Assembly: GCA_937136445.1 (NCBI GenBank)
Contig: CAKZOQ010000185.1
Location: 1 to 8,283 of the forward strand
Direction of reading: 5' to 3'
DNA length: 8,283 nucleotides
From: an uncultured Gemmatimonadota bacterium
GTDB taxonomy: Bacteria; Gemmatimonadota; Gemmatimonadetes; Longimicrobiales; Gaopeijiaceae
Positions 1-7,684 of the stretch are shown one piece after another. Numbering within the stretch: position 1 is the stretch's first letter; each line of letters opens with the position of its first letter. A model generated the notes under the pieces. The model saw nothing but the letters and a program-made list of their open reading frames with translations. It did no database searches and had not been told where the DNA came from. A program made the translations under genes and the position numbers.

Positions 1-1704
1 AACGACTACTGGGGCTTCACCCCGGAGGAGATGCCCCTCAACGCCCGGGTCTGGCATCCGGACGGCCCCGGGCCCTTCCCGCTGGTACTCGTCGTCCACG
101 GGAACCACGACCCGCAGGACTTCAGCGACCCGGGCTACGACTACCTGGGTGAGCTCCTGGCCAGCCGCGGCTACATCCTGGCCAGCGTGGACGAGAACTT
201 CATCAACGGAGGCATCCGGCAGGAGAACGACGCCCGCGGGTGGTTCCTCTTGAAGCACCTGGGGCTCTTCCGGGGGTGGAACGAGGAGGCCGGGAACCCC
301 TTCGAGGGGAGGGTGGACATGGGCAACATCGTCCTCATGGGCCATTCCCGCGGCGGAGAGGCGGTGGCCAACGCCGCGACCTTCAACCGGCTGGAGCGCT
401 ACCCGGACGACGCCACCGTCACCTTCGACTTCGGGTTCGACATCCAGGGGATCGTCTCGATCGCGCCGGTGGACGGCCAGTACCTTCCCACCGGACGGAA
501 GATGCCGGTGGAGGACGTGAGCTATCTGGTCTTCCACGGGTCCCACGACGGCGACGTGACCAGCTTCCACGGGCTCCGGATCTACGACCGCCTCACCTTC
601 ACCGATTCGGCGGCGGCGGCCCGGGATGTGCCCCTCTTCAAGTCCGCGGTCTACGTCTACCGGGCCAACCACGGGCAGTGGAACTCCCGCTGGGGCCCCA
701 ACGACAACGGCCCGCGGAGCGCGCGCATTCTGAACCTGGAGACCCTCATGCCCGGGGAGGACCAGCGACGCTTCGCCGAGCTCTACGTCTCGGCCTTCCT
801 GGACGTGGTCCTCAAGGGCGACACCCGCTACCTGCCGGTCTTCCGGGACCACCGGGTCATCGGCGAGTGGCTCCCGCCCACGATGTACGTCACCCGCTAC
901 GAGACCAGCGGCTTCCGGCCCCTGGCGACCTTCGAGGAGGACATCGACGTGACCTCGGGGACGGAGGTGGGGGTGCGCCTGCGCGGCGATTCGCTCTCGG
1001 TCTGGAAGGAGGACCAGCTCCAGCTCCGGTCGTCCAACCGGAGCAGCACCTCGGCGTCGCAGGAGAACCAGGCGGTCTTCCTGGGCTGGAACAACCGGGT
1101 GGCAGGCTCCGACGAGCTCGGGCCGCCTGCGGCCTTCGCCGTCCTCCTGCCCGACGACCTCCCGACGGAGTGGGCGCTGGACGAGGCGTCGACGCTGGAC
1201 CTCCTCCTGGCCCCCACGCGGGGCGAGCCCGGACCCCGGGAGAATCCGGACGACGCCGGAGACCCCAACGAGGAGACCGCGGCCCCGGACCGGGAGCCTC
1301 CGGAGGCCGAAGGGTCGGACGACGACGCCATCCGCACCGAGCACCTCGAGCTCTCCGTGGAGGTCGTGGACGCCTCCGGGACGGCGGCCCGACTCCCCCT
1401 CGGAGACTACGGCCCCATCCGGAAGCCCCTGGAGACCTGGATCTCCACCCGGCACGACCTGGAGGAGGACCGCTTCGCCACCCACTGGGAGCTCATTCTC
1501 CAGAGCTTCTCGGTGCCCCTGGGGGACTTCACCTCCGCCAACCCGGCGTTGGAGCTGGGATCGCTCCGGGAGGTGCGGCTGGTCTTCGACGGGAGCGAGT
1601 CCGGGGAGGTGGCGGTGGACCAGATCGGGTTCAGCACCCTCCATCCCGACTTCCTCCGGGACCGGGTGGAGGTCTCTGGCACCCGCTCCGACTCTCCGCG
1701 GTGA
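1..1704 (+). CDS. Alpha/beta hydrolase with C-terminal beta-rich domain (5' partial)
   Basis: The reading frame is open from the first base of the window, so the start lies upstream; the ATG at 31 is probably internal. The visible 567 residues begin with an alpha/beta-hydrolase fold of the dienelactone-hydrolase/acyl-peptidase type. There is an oxyanion-type strand LVLVVHGNHD (about residues 28-37) and a nucleophile elbow GHSRGG with Ser116. The likely acid is Asp183 or Asp185 in HGSHDGDV, and the likely base is His224 in ANHGQWN. From about residue 300 the protein becomes beta-rich, resembling a jelly-roll or carbohydrate-binding module. An acidic, proline-rich insert at about 408-443 interrupts that part. 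The catalytic triad supports an esterase- or peptidase-like hydrolase, but the substrate cannot be told from sequence. Whether the missing N-terminus carries a signal peptide or membrane segments is unknown. The stop TGA at 1702 overlaps the next gene's GTG, indicating one transcript and coupled translation. Confidence 0.85.
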   Translation, partial: NDYWGFTPEEMPLNARVWHPDGPGPFPLVLVVHGNHDPQDFSDPGYDYLGELLASRGYILASVDENFINGGIRQENDARGWFLLKHLGLFRGWNEEAGNPFEGRVDMGNIVLMGHSRGGEAVANAATFNRLERYPDDATVTFDFGFDIQGIVSIAPVDGQYLPTGRKMPVEDVSYLVFHGSHDGDVTSFHGLRIYDRLTFTDSAAAARDVPLFKSAVYVYRANHGQWNSRWGPNDNGPRSARILNLETLMPGEDQRRFAELYVSAFLDVVLKGDTRYLPVFRDHRVIGEWLPPTMYVTRYETSGFRPLATFEEDIDVTSGTEVGVRLRGDSLSVWKEDQLQLRSSNRSSTSASQENQAVFLGWNNRVAGSDELGPPAAFAVLLPDDLPTEWALDEASTLDLLLAPTRGEPGPRENPDDAGDPNEETAAPDREPPEAEGSDDDAIRTEHLELSVEVVDASGTAARLPLGDYGPIRKPLETWISTRHDLEEDRFATHWELILQSFSVPLGDFTSANPALELGSLREVRLVFDGSESGEVAVDQIGFSTLHPDFLRDRVEVSGTRSDSPR

Positions 1705-2969
1705 GCGGAGACCGCGCCGCGCCTCCGGAGGTCGTGCTGCGTCGCCTTCAGCGCCTTCTGGAGGGAAGGACCCGGACGGAGATCCTGGACCACGCGCTCC
1801 AGGGGATGGGCGCCCGGGCGGCGCTGGATCGACTCCGGGAAAGCATGGCCCGGCATCGCTTCCAGACCCCCGAGCGCTCCATCGACCTCGCCGACGAGGT
1901 GGCCGACCTCGACCGTCGCACCCAGGAGGAGGGCTTCCACGTGCTCCAGGCGTGGGCCTTTCGGGAGCAACGCTTCACCGAGGACAACATCGCGGTCCTC
2001 ATGGTGGATTTCGCCCGGAACCAGTCCATCGAGATCACCCGGACCACCCTGTCCATCCTCCTGGACCACTACTTCCTGCACCTGCTGGCGCTCCTGGCCA
2101 TGCGGATCTGGGACGGGGGGGATCCCGACGGGTCCCTGGACGGGGTAGGCGAGCTCCTGGAACACCTCCAGGGGGAGGCTGGAAGCGGCCACCAGTTCGT
2201 CGCCGACGCCGAAACGCTCCTGGTCCTGGCGGTCTCCTACTTCCACCCGGAGGAGGCCGCCTACGACCGGCTCATCGAGCGGGTCCGCACCCTGAGCCCG
2301 GACCATCGTACCGCCTTCGCCCTTCCGTCGGCGGCGGCGCTGGGGAGCCATCTCCGCTGGGGTCTGGGGGTCATGTACCGATGGGACATCCAGCGGATGC
2401 GCGACGACAACGTGGGCGACTACCCCTGGCTCCTCTTCTCGGTGGACACCCTCGTCCAGGCCTTTGCCGCGGGCGAGGGGGCGCAGGCCCATCGGTCGCG
2501 GGTGGTGCATGGGATCCTCAACGGCCTCACTTCGGATCCGTGGGCCTTCCTGGGGTCGCCGCCGGAGGCGCTCACCTCGGTGGCGGAGGACCACGCCGCC
2601 TGCCGGGCGCGGATCCTGGAGCATCGTGAGGCGCTGATGGAGGCGGTGCGGGCGCACCGGCCGAGCAGGGACGACTACGCGCCCAGCGCCTTCCTCTTCA
2701 ACTTCCCCAACAACACCCTTGTGGCGGGTGTGACGGTGGCCCTCCTGGAGGACCGGCCCCAGCGGTTGCCCATGAATGCGCTCTTCGAGGTCGGGGGCGA
2801 CGAAGAGGCCGACGCTCAGCGGAGGGAGCTGGCGCTCCGGCTCATGGAGTACGCCGGCTCCAGCCAGGATCGATTGGACGCCCATGGGGCCCGCCTCATC
2901 ATGTACGCGCCCAGGGTCGCCACACGGTGCTTCAACCTCGCCCTGGGGGCGTTGAAGAAGGTCGGATAG
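1701..2969 (+). CDS. Unrecognised helical protein coupled to the upstream hydrolase
   Basis: I do not recognise the family of this 422-residue protein. The GTG start at 1701 was chosen because it gives a 4-base GTGA overlap with the hydrolase stop; there is no strong Shine-Dalgarno sequence, which fits translational coupling. Later starts such as ATG 1806 would remove helix-forming sequence. The protein looks alpha-helical throughout: amphipathic Arg/Leu/Glu-rich stretches at 10-55 and 295-320, and a hydrophobic stretch at about 115-136 that contains Asp and His and so is more likely a buried helix than a membrane span. No signal peptide is visible, so it is probably cytosolic. Conspicuous uncommon patches are DNVGDYPWLLFSVDTL (236-251) and FLFNFPNNTLVAG (331-343), plausible family signatures. 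No nucleotide-binding loop, zinc motif or helix-turn-helix is evident. Function unknown; the only clue is its obligate-looking pairing with the hydrolase. Confidence 0.85.
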   Translation: MSGDRAAPPEVVLRRLQRLLEGRTRTEILDHALQGMGARAALDRLRESMARHRFQTPERSIDLADEVADLDRRTQEEGFHVLQAWAFREQRFTEDNIAVLMVDFARNQSIEITRTTLSILLDHYFLHLLALLAMRIWDGGDPDGSLDGVGELLEHLQGEAGSGHQFVADAETLLVLAVSYFHPEEAAYDRLIERVRTLSPDHRTAFALPSAAALGSHLRWGLGVMYRWDIQRMRDDNVGDYPWLLFSVDTLVQAFAAGEGAQAHRSRVVHGILNGLTSDPWAFLGSPPEALTSVAEDHAACRARILEHREALMEAVRAHRPSRDDYAPSAFLFNFPNNTLVAGVTVALLEDRPQRLPMNALFEVGGDEEADAQRRELALRLMEYAGSSQDRLDAHGARLIMYAPRVATRCFNLALGALKKVG

Positions 2970-2984
2970 GCCGATGGGCCGGGG

Positions 2985-3980
2985 CTAGCGCCACCCGATC
3001 CCGATGCGGTGCGTCCCGTCGTCGACCGCGCCGCCGAAGGGCATCCACGCCCACTCCAACGTCAGATCGTCTCCCCAGAAGGCGGCACCGAAGGTCACCC
3101 CCGAGGCCTCTCCCTCCGGCACCCGCTGCACCCCCACCCGGCCGACGAAGGTGCGACCCCGGACCGGCCAATACCCCACCTCCAGGCCGGCCCCCGGGAT
3201 CCACTCCTCGGCCTGCTCTTCGTAGCGGAGGGAGCCGCTGAAGCCCACGTCCAGCGGTCCTACCTCGCGTCCGTAGGCTCCGGCTCCCAGCGTGTAGCGG
3301 CGGGGGAGAGGCACGCCGGCGTCGCCGAAGGTCATCTCGGTGCCCAGATTCTGGGCGGAGAGGGCCACCGTCAGGGGGCCCACCTCCCGGGCGAGGCCCA
3401 GGTCCATCGCCCACGCCGTCTCGGCCTCACCCTCGAGGCGCTGCTCCACGACCTTCCCGGACACGCCCCAGCGCAGGCCCGAGTCCTCCCGCCCGTAGGC
3501 GACGCTGGCCACCCGCTCCGACGCCCCCCGTGCTTCCTGCTGGAAGAGGGGGTCCTGGGCCAGACCCGCACCCAACGGTGCGTCGGCGGCCCGATCGTAC
3601 TGGAGGGTCTGGAGCCCCACGGCCACGGTGCCGTCGAACCAGTCGGTGGCGGCGGCGGCGTGGGCCGACGTCGAGACCCCGGACCAGCTCTGGACGGCGA
3701 GGCCGAAGCCCGCCGAGCCGGACACCAGCCCGGGATGATAGAAGACCGCGTCGGCGCTCCCGGCGTCGGTCATGAAGGCGTCCCCCAGCGCCATGGCCCG
3801 GGTGGAGGCTGGGAGCCGAAGCAGACGGGGGAGCGCCTCGTCCTGCGCGGCGGCCGCTGCCGGAAGGGCGGTCAGCCCGAGCACCGACGCCAGGAGGAGG
3901 GCGAGGGCCACGCCGGGACGGGGGGGGGCGGGGACTGGAGGGGCGGGGAGTCGGGCGATCGAGGGGTCGGGGATCGGCAT
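2985..3980 (-). CDS. PorV/PorQ-like outer-membrane beta-barrel protein
   Basis: This secreted protein has the N-terminal signature of the PorV/PorQ and UPF0164 group, whose members have FadL-like barrels and some of which serve type IX secretion or transport. After a hydrophobic signal segment (about residues 24-44, VALALLLASVLGL onward) and a likely cut near AAAA-QDE, the segment STRAMALGDAFMTDAGSADA followed by VFYHPGLV matches the family pattern of ALGxA, then small residues, then a WNPAGL-like turn. The rest is alternating Gly/aromatic beta strands ending in HRIGIGWR. I chose ATG 3980 (331 residues), but the start is uncertain. A TTG at 4013 and a GTG at 3908 are in frame, none has a convincing ribosome site, and the region before the signal segment is unusually proline-rich. 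The gene lies 83 bases downstream of nudC on the same strand. It is not proof of type IX secretion; no other such component is in view. Confidence 0.8.
   Translation of the reverse strand: MPIPDPSIARLPAPPVPAPPRPGVALALLLASVLGLTALPAAAAAQDEALPRLLRLPASTRAMALGDAFMTDAGSADAVFYHPGLVSGSAGFGLAVQSWSGVSTSAHAAAATDWFDGTVAVGLQTLQYDRAADAPLGAGLAQDPLFQQEARGASERVASVAYGREDSGLRWGVSGKVVEQRLEGEAETAWAMDLGLAREVGPLTVALSAQNLGTEMTFGDAGVPLPRRYTLGAGAYGREVGPLDVGFSGSLRYEEQAEEWIPGAGLEVGYWPVRGRTFVGRVGVQRVPEGEASGVTFGAAFWGDDLTLEWAWMPFGGAVDDGTHRIGIGWR
3920..3972 (+). repeat. Dense guanine-tract region, potential G-quadruplex, with a G9 homopolymer
   Basis: Seven runs of three or more G occur in 53 bases on the + strand: 3920-3928 (nine G), 3930-3933, 3940-3943, 3945-3948, 3953-3955, 3963-3966 and 3969-3972, separated by loops of 1 to 7 bases. 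This satisfies the usual G3+N1-7 quadruplex pattern several times over. It lies on the template strand of the PorV-like gene, across its leader or signal-peptide coding region, so the mRNA would carry the C-rich complement. The nine-base G run is also a place where slippage or a sequencing error could change the reading frame. Confidence 0.7.
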
Positions 3981-4063
3981 GGGCACCGGGCTGGAGGAGC
4001 GAGGACGCCTCAACCTCGGGTCGGGGCGGCCCCGGCGGCAATGGTGGGCCAGGCGGTGGGGTC

Positions 4064-4888
4064 CTACGACGGGCCGTCCCCGGGAGCGTCAGCCTCCAGG
4101 AAGCCGTCGATCATCCGTCGGGCGATGCTCAACGGGAAGGGGAGGCGGGGCGGAAGCCGGTCCCGGGTGAACCAGCCGGCCTCCACCACCTCTTCGCCGT
4201 CCACGCGGACCTCGCCTCCAGCCCACCGGGCCCGGAAGCCCACCATGAGCGAATGAGGGAAGGGCCAGGGCTGACTCCCCTGGTAGCGGAGGTCGTCCAC
4301 CTCCACCCCGACCTCCTCCCGGATCTCCCGACGGAGGGTCTCCTCCAACGACTCCCCCGGCTCCACGAACCCGGCCAGGGTGGAGAACATGCCCTCGGGG
4401 AAGTGGGGCGAGCGTCCCAGGAGCATCTCGTCGCCCCGGGTGACGAGGACGATGACGGCCGGGGCGATCCGGGGGAAGTGAAGCTGTCCGCAGTCGGGGC
4501 AGGCCATCGCCTGGTGGCGGGCGTGGGCTTCGGTGGGATGACCGCATCGGGAGCAGAAGCGGTGGGTTCGGAGCCAATCGAGCTTCTGGCGGGCCAGCCC
4601 GATCAGTTGGAAGAGCTCGGCGGAGAAGTCGGCGTGGAGGGATCGCAGGGTGCGGGCCGTCCAGCCGTCGGGCGGGTCCCACCCCTCCGGCACGTCGTAG
4701 ACCCGTACCCGCCGTCCGTCCATCTCCGGCAGCTCCAGCTCCGCCGGGGTCAGGTGGTCTGCCGCGCCGGCTCCCCGCAGGATCCGCCGGAGCTCCCCGA
4801 CGTCGGGAAGACTCGCCTCACCCCGGACCAGGAGGCGATCCTCCACCCACACCAGGTGCAGGACGCTGTCCGGAAGGCGCGCGCTCAT
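4064..4888 (-). CDS. nudC: NAD(H) pyrophosphatase / RNA deNADding Nudix hydrolase NudC
   Basis: This 274-residue protein has all the hallmarks of NudC (E. coli NudC is about 257 residues). It has a weakly conserved N-terminal domain (1-108), then a zinc ribbon with Cys112, Cys115, Cys130 and Cys133 (CSRC and CPDC). A perfect Nudix box spans 173-195: Gly173, Glu179, Arg187-Glu188, Glu191-Glu192 and Gly194. The NudC-specific motif SQPWPFP follows at 205-211. Family knowledge: the enzyme cleaves NADH and NAD+ to NMN(H) and AMP using Mg/Mn bound by the Nudix glutamates, and removes NAD caps from RNA 5' ends; it acts in the cytosol. The ATG at 4888 is preceded by GAGG and overlaps the TGA of the upstream 69-residue gene as ATGA, so translation is probably coupled. 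The PorV-like gene follows 83 bases downstream. No key residue is missing. Confidence 0.97.
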   Translation of the reverse strand: MSARLPDSVLHLVWVEDRLLVRGEASLPDVGELRRILRGAGAADHLTPAELELPEMDGRRVRVYDVPEGWDPPDGWTARTLRSLHADFSAELFQLIGLARQKLDWLRTHRFCSRCGHPTEAHARHQAMACPDCGQLHFPRIAPAVIVLVTRGDEMLLGRSPHFPEGMFSTLAGFVEPGESLEETLRREIREEVGVEVDDLRYQGSQPWPFPHSLMVGFRARWAGGEVRVDGEEVVEAGWFTRDRLPPRLPFPLSIARRMIDGFLEADAPGDGPS

Positions 4889-5094
4889 CCTCGCGCCTCG
4901 CGGTCAACCACCACCGTCCGTTGGCACCCGGGGCAGGAGAGCCAGACCCGGTCCCGGACGTACGAGACGTCGGGGCGAGGGGGCACATCCCGTCGATCCA
5001 GCACGGCTTGGCAGGCCGGGCAGTGGGGCCGCTCCCCCGTCTGCACCGCTCTGGCGAGGTGGCGACGCTGCTCCGCGGTGTATCGAGGGGCCAC
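4885..5094 (-). CDS. Small protein with two CxxC zinc knuckles
   Basis: This is a 69-residue protein of unknown function. It has a basic, helical N-terminus (residues 6-20) followed by two knuckles, CPAC (Cys25, Cys28) and CPGC (Cys54, Cys57), 25 residues apart. This is the layout of a single rubredoxin- or zinc-ribbon-type site with two hairpins. Between them is the stretch VPPRPDVSYVRDRVWLS, likely beta strands. The start is GTG 5094: an in-frame TGA lies just two codons upstream, so no longer version is possible. The ribosome site is weak. Its TGA overlaps the nudC ATG by four bases, so the two are very probably co-translated, and the gene is the first of a three-gene minus-strand unit. 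It may bind RNA or a protein partner, or serve as a metal-binding accessory; none of these is shown by the sequence. Confidence 0.8.
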   Translation of the reverse strand: MAPRYTAEQRRHLARAVQTGERPHCPACQAVLDRRDVPPRPDVSYVRDRVWLSCPGCQRTVVVDREARG

Positions 5095-5224
5095 GAGTTC
5101 TCAACAGGCGGGGTGGACCAGGTGTCTATCAAGACTGCGGGCACCATGAACGCAGCCCCCGCTTCACGGCAAGCCGACGCTCTGCGGTCCTCGCCTCGAA
5201 AGCCCCCCTCGACTGGCCCTCCCG
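5095..5224. other. Divergent intergenic region (130 bases)
   Basis: This gap separates the divergent starts of the zinc-knuckle gene (minus, 5094) and the DUF5916 gene (plus, 5225), so promoters for both units should lie here. I looked for -35/-10 pairs on both strands and found none with good matches and 16-18 base spacing. There is no obvious operator palindrome and no Shine-Dalgarno sequence directly before ATG 5225. Confidence 0.4.
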
Positions 5225-7642
5225 ATGCGCCGCACCCTGACCAGCCTCGCCCTCCTCACCTTCCTGGCCGCCGCCCCTGGCGCTGCCCAGGAGGTGGTGT
5301 CCGGAGAGGGCCCCTCGTCGACGGCCGCCAGCGCCGCGGTCCGCGCCGAGGAGTACTCCGGACGGGCGGGGGACCTCTTCGTTCCGTCGCCGTTCCTGGA
5401 GACCGCAGAGATCTCGGTGGATGGTCGGATGGACGAGGCCCATTGGGGCCAGGCCGCGATCCTCACGGCGTTCACCCAGTACGAGCCCAACGAAGGGGTC
5501 GCCGCCTCCCAGGAGACCGAGGTCCGGGTCCTCGTGGACAGCGACGCCATCTACTTCGGCATCCTGGCACGGGAGGACGAACCCGGTGGCATCCGCGCGA
5601 CCCTCGGCGAGCGGGACAGCTTCACCCGGTCCGACGATTACGTCCGCCTGGTCCTGGACACCTTCGACGACCAGCGGCGGGCCTACGTCTTCAGCGTCAA
5701 CCCGCTGGGCGTGCAGCACGACGGGATCTGGAACGAAGGCGGCAGCTCCGGGCGGCGGGGCGGCTTCGGTCCCCCCATCGACAACAACCCCGACTTCCTG
5801 TGGGAGTCCGACGCGGAGCTCACCGACGAGGGGTACCGCATCGAGGTCCGGATCCCCTTCAAGAGCCTGCGCTTCCCCGAGGTTTCGGTACAGGATTGGG
5901 GGCTCCAGGTCACCCGTCGCATCCAACGGAACGGCTATGAGAGCTCATGGGCGCCCATCACCCAGGACGCCGCCAACCGCCTCACGCAGTCGGGGAAGCT
6001 CACCGGCCTCCAGGAGCTCGACCCGGGGATGTTCCTGGAGATCAATCCGGTCCTCACCGGCAATCGCTTCGGTGAACGGGACGAGGACACGGACGTCTTC
6101 GGCCACGACGCCGCCCGAGGGGCCTTCGGACTGAACGCCACCTACGGCCTCACCTCCAACCTGACCCTCGACGCCACCTACAACCCGGACTTCAGCCAGG
6201 TGGAGGCGGACGCCGGCCAGATCTCGGTGAACGAACGCTTCGCCATCTTCTTTCCGGAGAAGCGGCCCTTCTTCCTGGAAGGGACGGAGATCTTCGGGAT
6301 GCCGAAGCAGCTCGTCTACACCCGGACGGTGGCCAACCCCATCGGCGGCGCCAAGCTCACCGGGAAGGTCGGGAGCCTCCAGATGGGCTACATCGGTGCC
6401 GTGGACGAGGGACTGGAGGACGACGCCCCCACCACGCTGGTGAACCTCATGCGGGTCCGGAAGGACGTGGGAGCTTCGTCCACCGTCGGAGCGGTCTACA
6501 CCGACCGAACGGTGGATTCGGAGCAGTTCAATCGGGTTCTGGGAGCCGACGCCCGCTTCGTGCTCGGGGGGCGCTACACCCTCACCCTCATGGGTGCGGC
6601 GAGCCGGACGGCGGATCCCGAGGTGGCCACGACCCAGGGCGGGGAGCTGCTGAACGCGCGCTTCGAGCGCTCCGGTCGGTCCTTCTCCTTCAACGTGGAG
6701 TTCGAGGACACGGACTCGGCCTTCGATGCCCAGAGCGGGTTCTTCCGGCGGGTGGGCGACACCCAGCTCCAGGGACGCTCCGAGTGGAACTGGTATGGGC
6801 AGCAGGGGGCCCTCATCGAGTCGGTGAGCTTCCCCCAGGTGGAGTTCCGGACCTTCTGGGACCATCAGGACTTCTGGGCGGGGCGAGGGGTGGAGGAGGC
6901 CCAGGTGCAGGTCGGGAGTCGGATCAGCTTCCGCAACAACTTCACCCTCTGGGGGAACCACCAACGCACCTACTACTCCTTCGGGGGCGACGACTACCAG
7001 GACCTGTTCACCGCCGCCGGCGACGGACTCGTCCCCTTCCGGCCGGACCAGGGTCCCTTCGAGAATCTGGGGTCCACCAGCATCGGGTTCTGGGCCAACA
7101 GTTGGGAGCGGGTGCGGGGGAACGCCCGGGTGTCCTTCCGCGAGACGCCGGTCTTCGGGGGTGAGCAGGGGGTCGCGGTTGAGCCTGCGAGTGAGTTCGA
7201 AGTGGACGGGAGCGTCAACCTCTACCTGACCCGCTCGTTCCAGACCGAGCTGGGATTGAGGCACTCTACCCTTTCCCTGGAAGACGGCACCGAGTACTCC
7301 ACGGCGACCATCCCGCGGATCCGGGCGCAGTACCAGTTCTCCCGGGCCCTCTTCGCTCGGACCATCTTCGAGTACGCCAGTCAGGAACGCGCTGCCCTGC
7401 GGGACCCGGTGACGGGGCTGCCCCTGGTGGAGTGCGACGGCGAGGACTGCGAGTTGAGCGAACGCTCGGACAACCACGACGTCCATTTCGAGGCGCTGGT
7501 CACCTACGAGCCGTCCCCGGGAACGGTCTTCTACGTGGGCTACACCCGGGAGATGGAGGACACCCGCGCCTTCCGGTTCCAGGACGTCCGACCGGTTGCC
7601 GACGGCCTCTTCGTGAAGCTCAGCTACCGCTTCCGCTTCTGA
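5225..7642 (+). CDS. CBM9-like / DUF5916 outer-membrane beta-barrel protein
   Basis: This 805-residue exported protein starts with a typical signal peptide (MRR, then a hydrophobic stretch, likely cut near residue 21 before QEVVSG). A family 9 carbohydrate-binding-like domain spans roughly 60-235, starting with ISVDGRMDEAHW (from 63) and including EVRVLVDSDAIYFGI and the end strand WGLQVTRRIQR. The DUF5916 region follows, with the highly characteristic block NPDFSQVEAD, then VNERFAIFFPEKRPFFLEG (about 320-353), then many barrel strands, ending in KLSYRFRF with the C-terminal Phe expected for barrel assembly by the BAM machinery. Full length and intact. The family is common in Bacteroidota and Gemmatimonadota; its biochemical role is not established, and glycan or peptide uptake is only a suggestion. 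ATG 5225 is the first start in the frame. The gene stands alone, divergent from the nudC unit, and is followed by a hairpin terminator. Confidence 0.92.
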   Translation: MRRTLTSLALLTFLAAAPGAAQEVVSGEGPSSTAASAAVRAEEYSGRAGDLFVPSPFLETAEISVDGRMDEAHWGQAAILTAFTQYEPNEGVAASQETEVRVLVDSDAIYFGILAREDEPGGIRATLGERDSFTRSDDYVRLVLDTFDDQRRAYVFSVNPLGVQHDGIWNEGGSSGRRGGFGPPIDNNPDFLWESDAELTDEGYRIEVRIPFKSLRFPEVSVQDWGLQVTRRIQRNGYESSWAPITQDAANRLTQSGKLTGLQELDPGMFLEINPVLTGNRFGERDEDTDVFGHDAARGAFGLNATYGLTSNLTLDATYNPDFSQVEADAGQISVNERFAIFFPEKRPFFLEGTEIFGMPKQLVYTRTVANPIGGAKLTGKVGSLQMGYIGAVDEGLEDDAPTTLVNLMRVRKDVGASSTVGAVYTDRTVDSEQFNRVLGADARFVLGGRYTLTLMGAASRTADPEVATTQGGELLNARFERSGRSFSFNVEFEDTDSAFDAQSGFFRRVGDTQLQGRSEWNWYGQQGALIESVSFPQVEFRTFWDHQDFWAGRGVEEAQVQVGSRISFRNNFTLWGNHQRTYYSFGGDDYQDLFTAAGDGLVPFRPDQGPFENLGSTSIGFWANSWERVRGNARVSFRETPVFGGEQGVAVEPASEFEVDGSVNLYLTRSFQTELGLRHSTLSLEDGTEYSTATIPRIRAQYQFSRALFARTIFEYASQERAALRDPVTGLPLVECDGEDCELSERSDNHDVHFEALVTYEPSPGTVFYVGYTREMEDTRAFRFQDVRPVADGLFVKLSYRFRF

Positions 7643-7646
7643 GCCT

Positions 7647-7670
7647 GCCGGGCCTCTCTCCAGGCCCGGC
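7647..7670 (+). terminator. GC-rich hairpin terminator of the DUF5916 gene
   Basis: A perfect 9-base inverted repeat, GCCGGGCCT and AGGCCCGGC, encloses a 6-base loop (7656-7661) and begins four bases after the stop codon. It is followed by a pyrimidine-rich CCTCTCTATC rather than a pure T run, so it is a strong stem with a weak tail. The position between two independent genes supports a terminator. Confidence 0.75.
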
Positions 7671-7684
7671 CCTCTCTATCCCGA

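Noticed and set aside
240..1700. Extension of the unknown protein's frame upstream to a start at 240
   Set aside because: This stretch is the second frame of the hydrolase gene and translates to Arg/Gly/Pro-rich sequence; the real start is best placed at the GTG overlapping the hydrolase stop.
1407..2885. A 492-codon open frame on the minus strand across the unknown protein gene
   Set aside because: Long antisense frames are expected in very GC-rich coding DNA; its product has low-complexity Gly/Val/Glu/His-rich character and no recognisable domain, while the plus-strand frame is coupled to the hydrolase.
3981..4013. TTG 4013 as start of the PorV-like protein
   Set aside because: The GAGG touches the TTG with no spacing, and the added residues lengthen an already odd region before the signal peptide; kept only as an alternative.
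4022..4034. Small hairpin between nudC and the PorV-like gene (CGGGG/CCCCG with a 3-base loop)
   Set aside because: Only five base pairs with no T run; too weak to call a terminator in DNA of this composition.
3009..4256. A 415-codon plus-strand frame across the PorV-like gene and part of nudC
   Set aside because: It is a shadow of two well-supported minus-strand genes; the product is Gly/Arg/His-rich with no family resemblance.
5146..5224. A possible small gene or leader peptide starting at ATG 5146
   Set aside because: The frame runs on into the DUF5916 gene out of frame as Pro/Arg/Gly-rich shadow sequence, with no ribosome site and no natural end before it.
5945..7486. A 513-codon minus-strand frame opposite the DUF5916 gene
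   Set aside because: The plus strand encodes a clear, full-length outer-membrane protein; the antisense product is low complexity.
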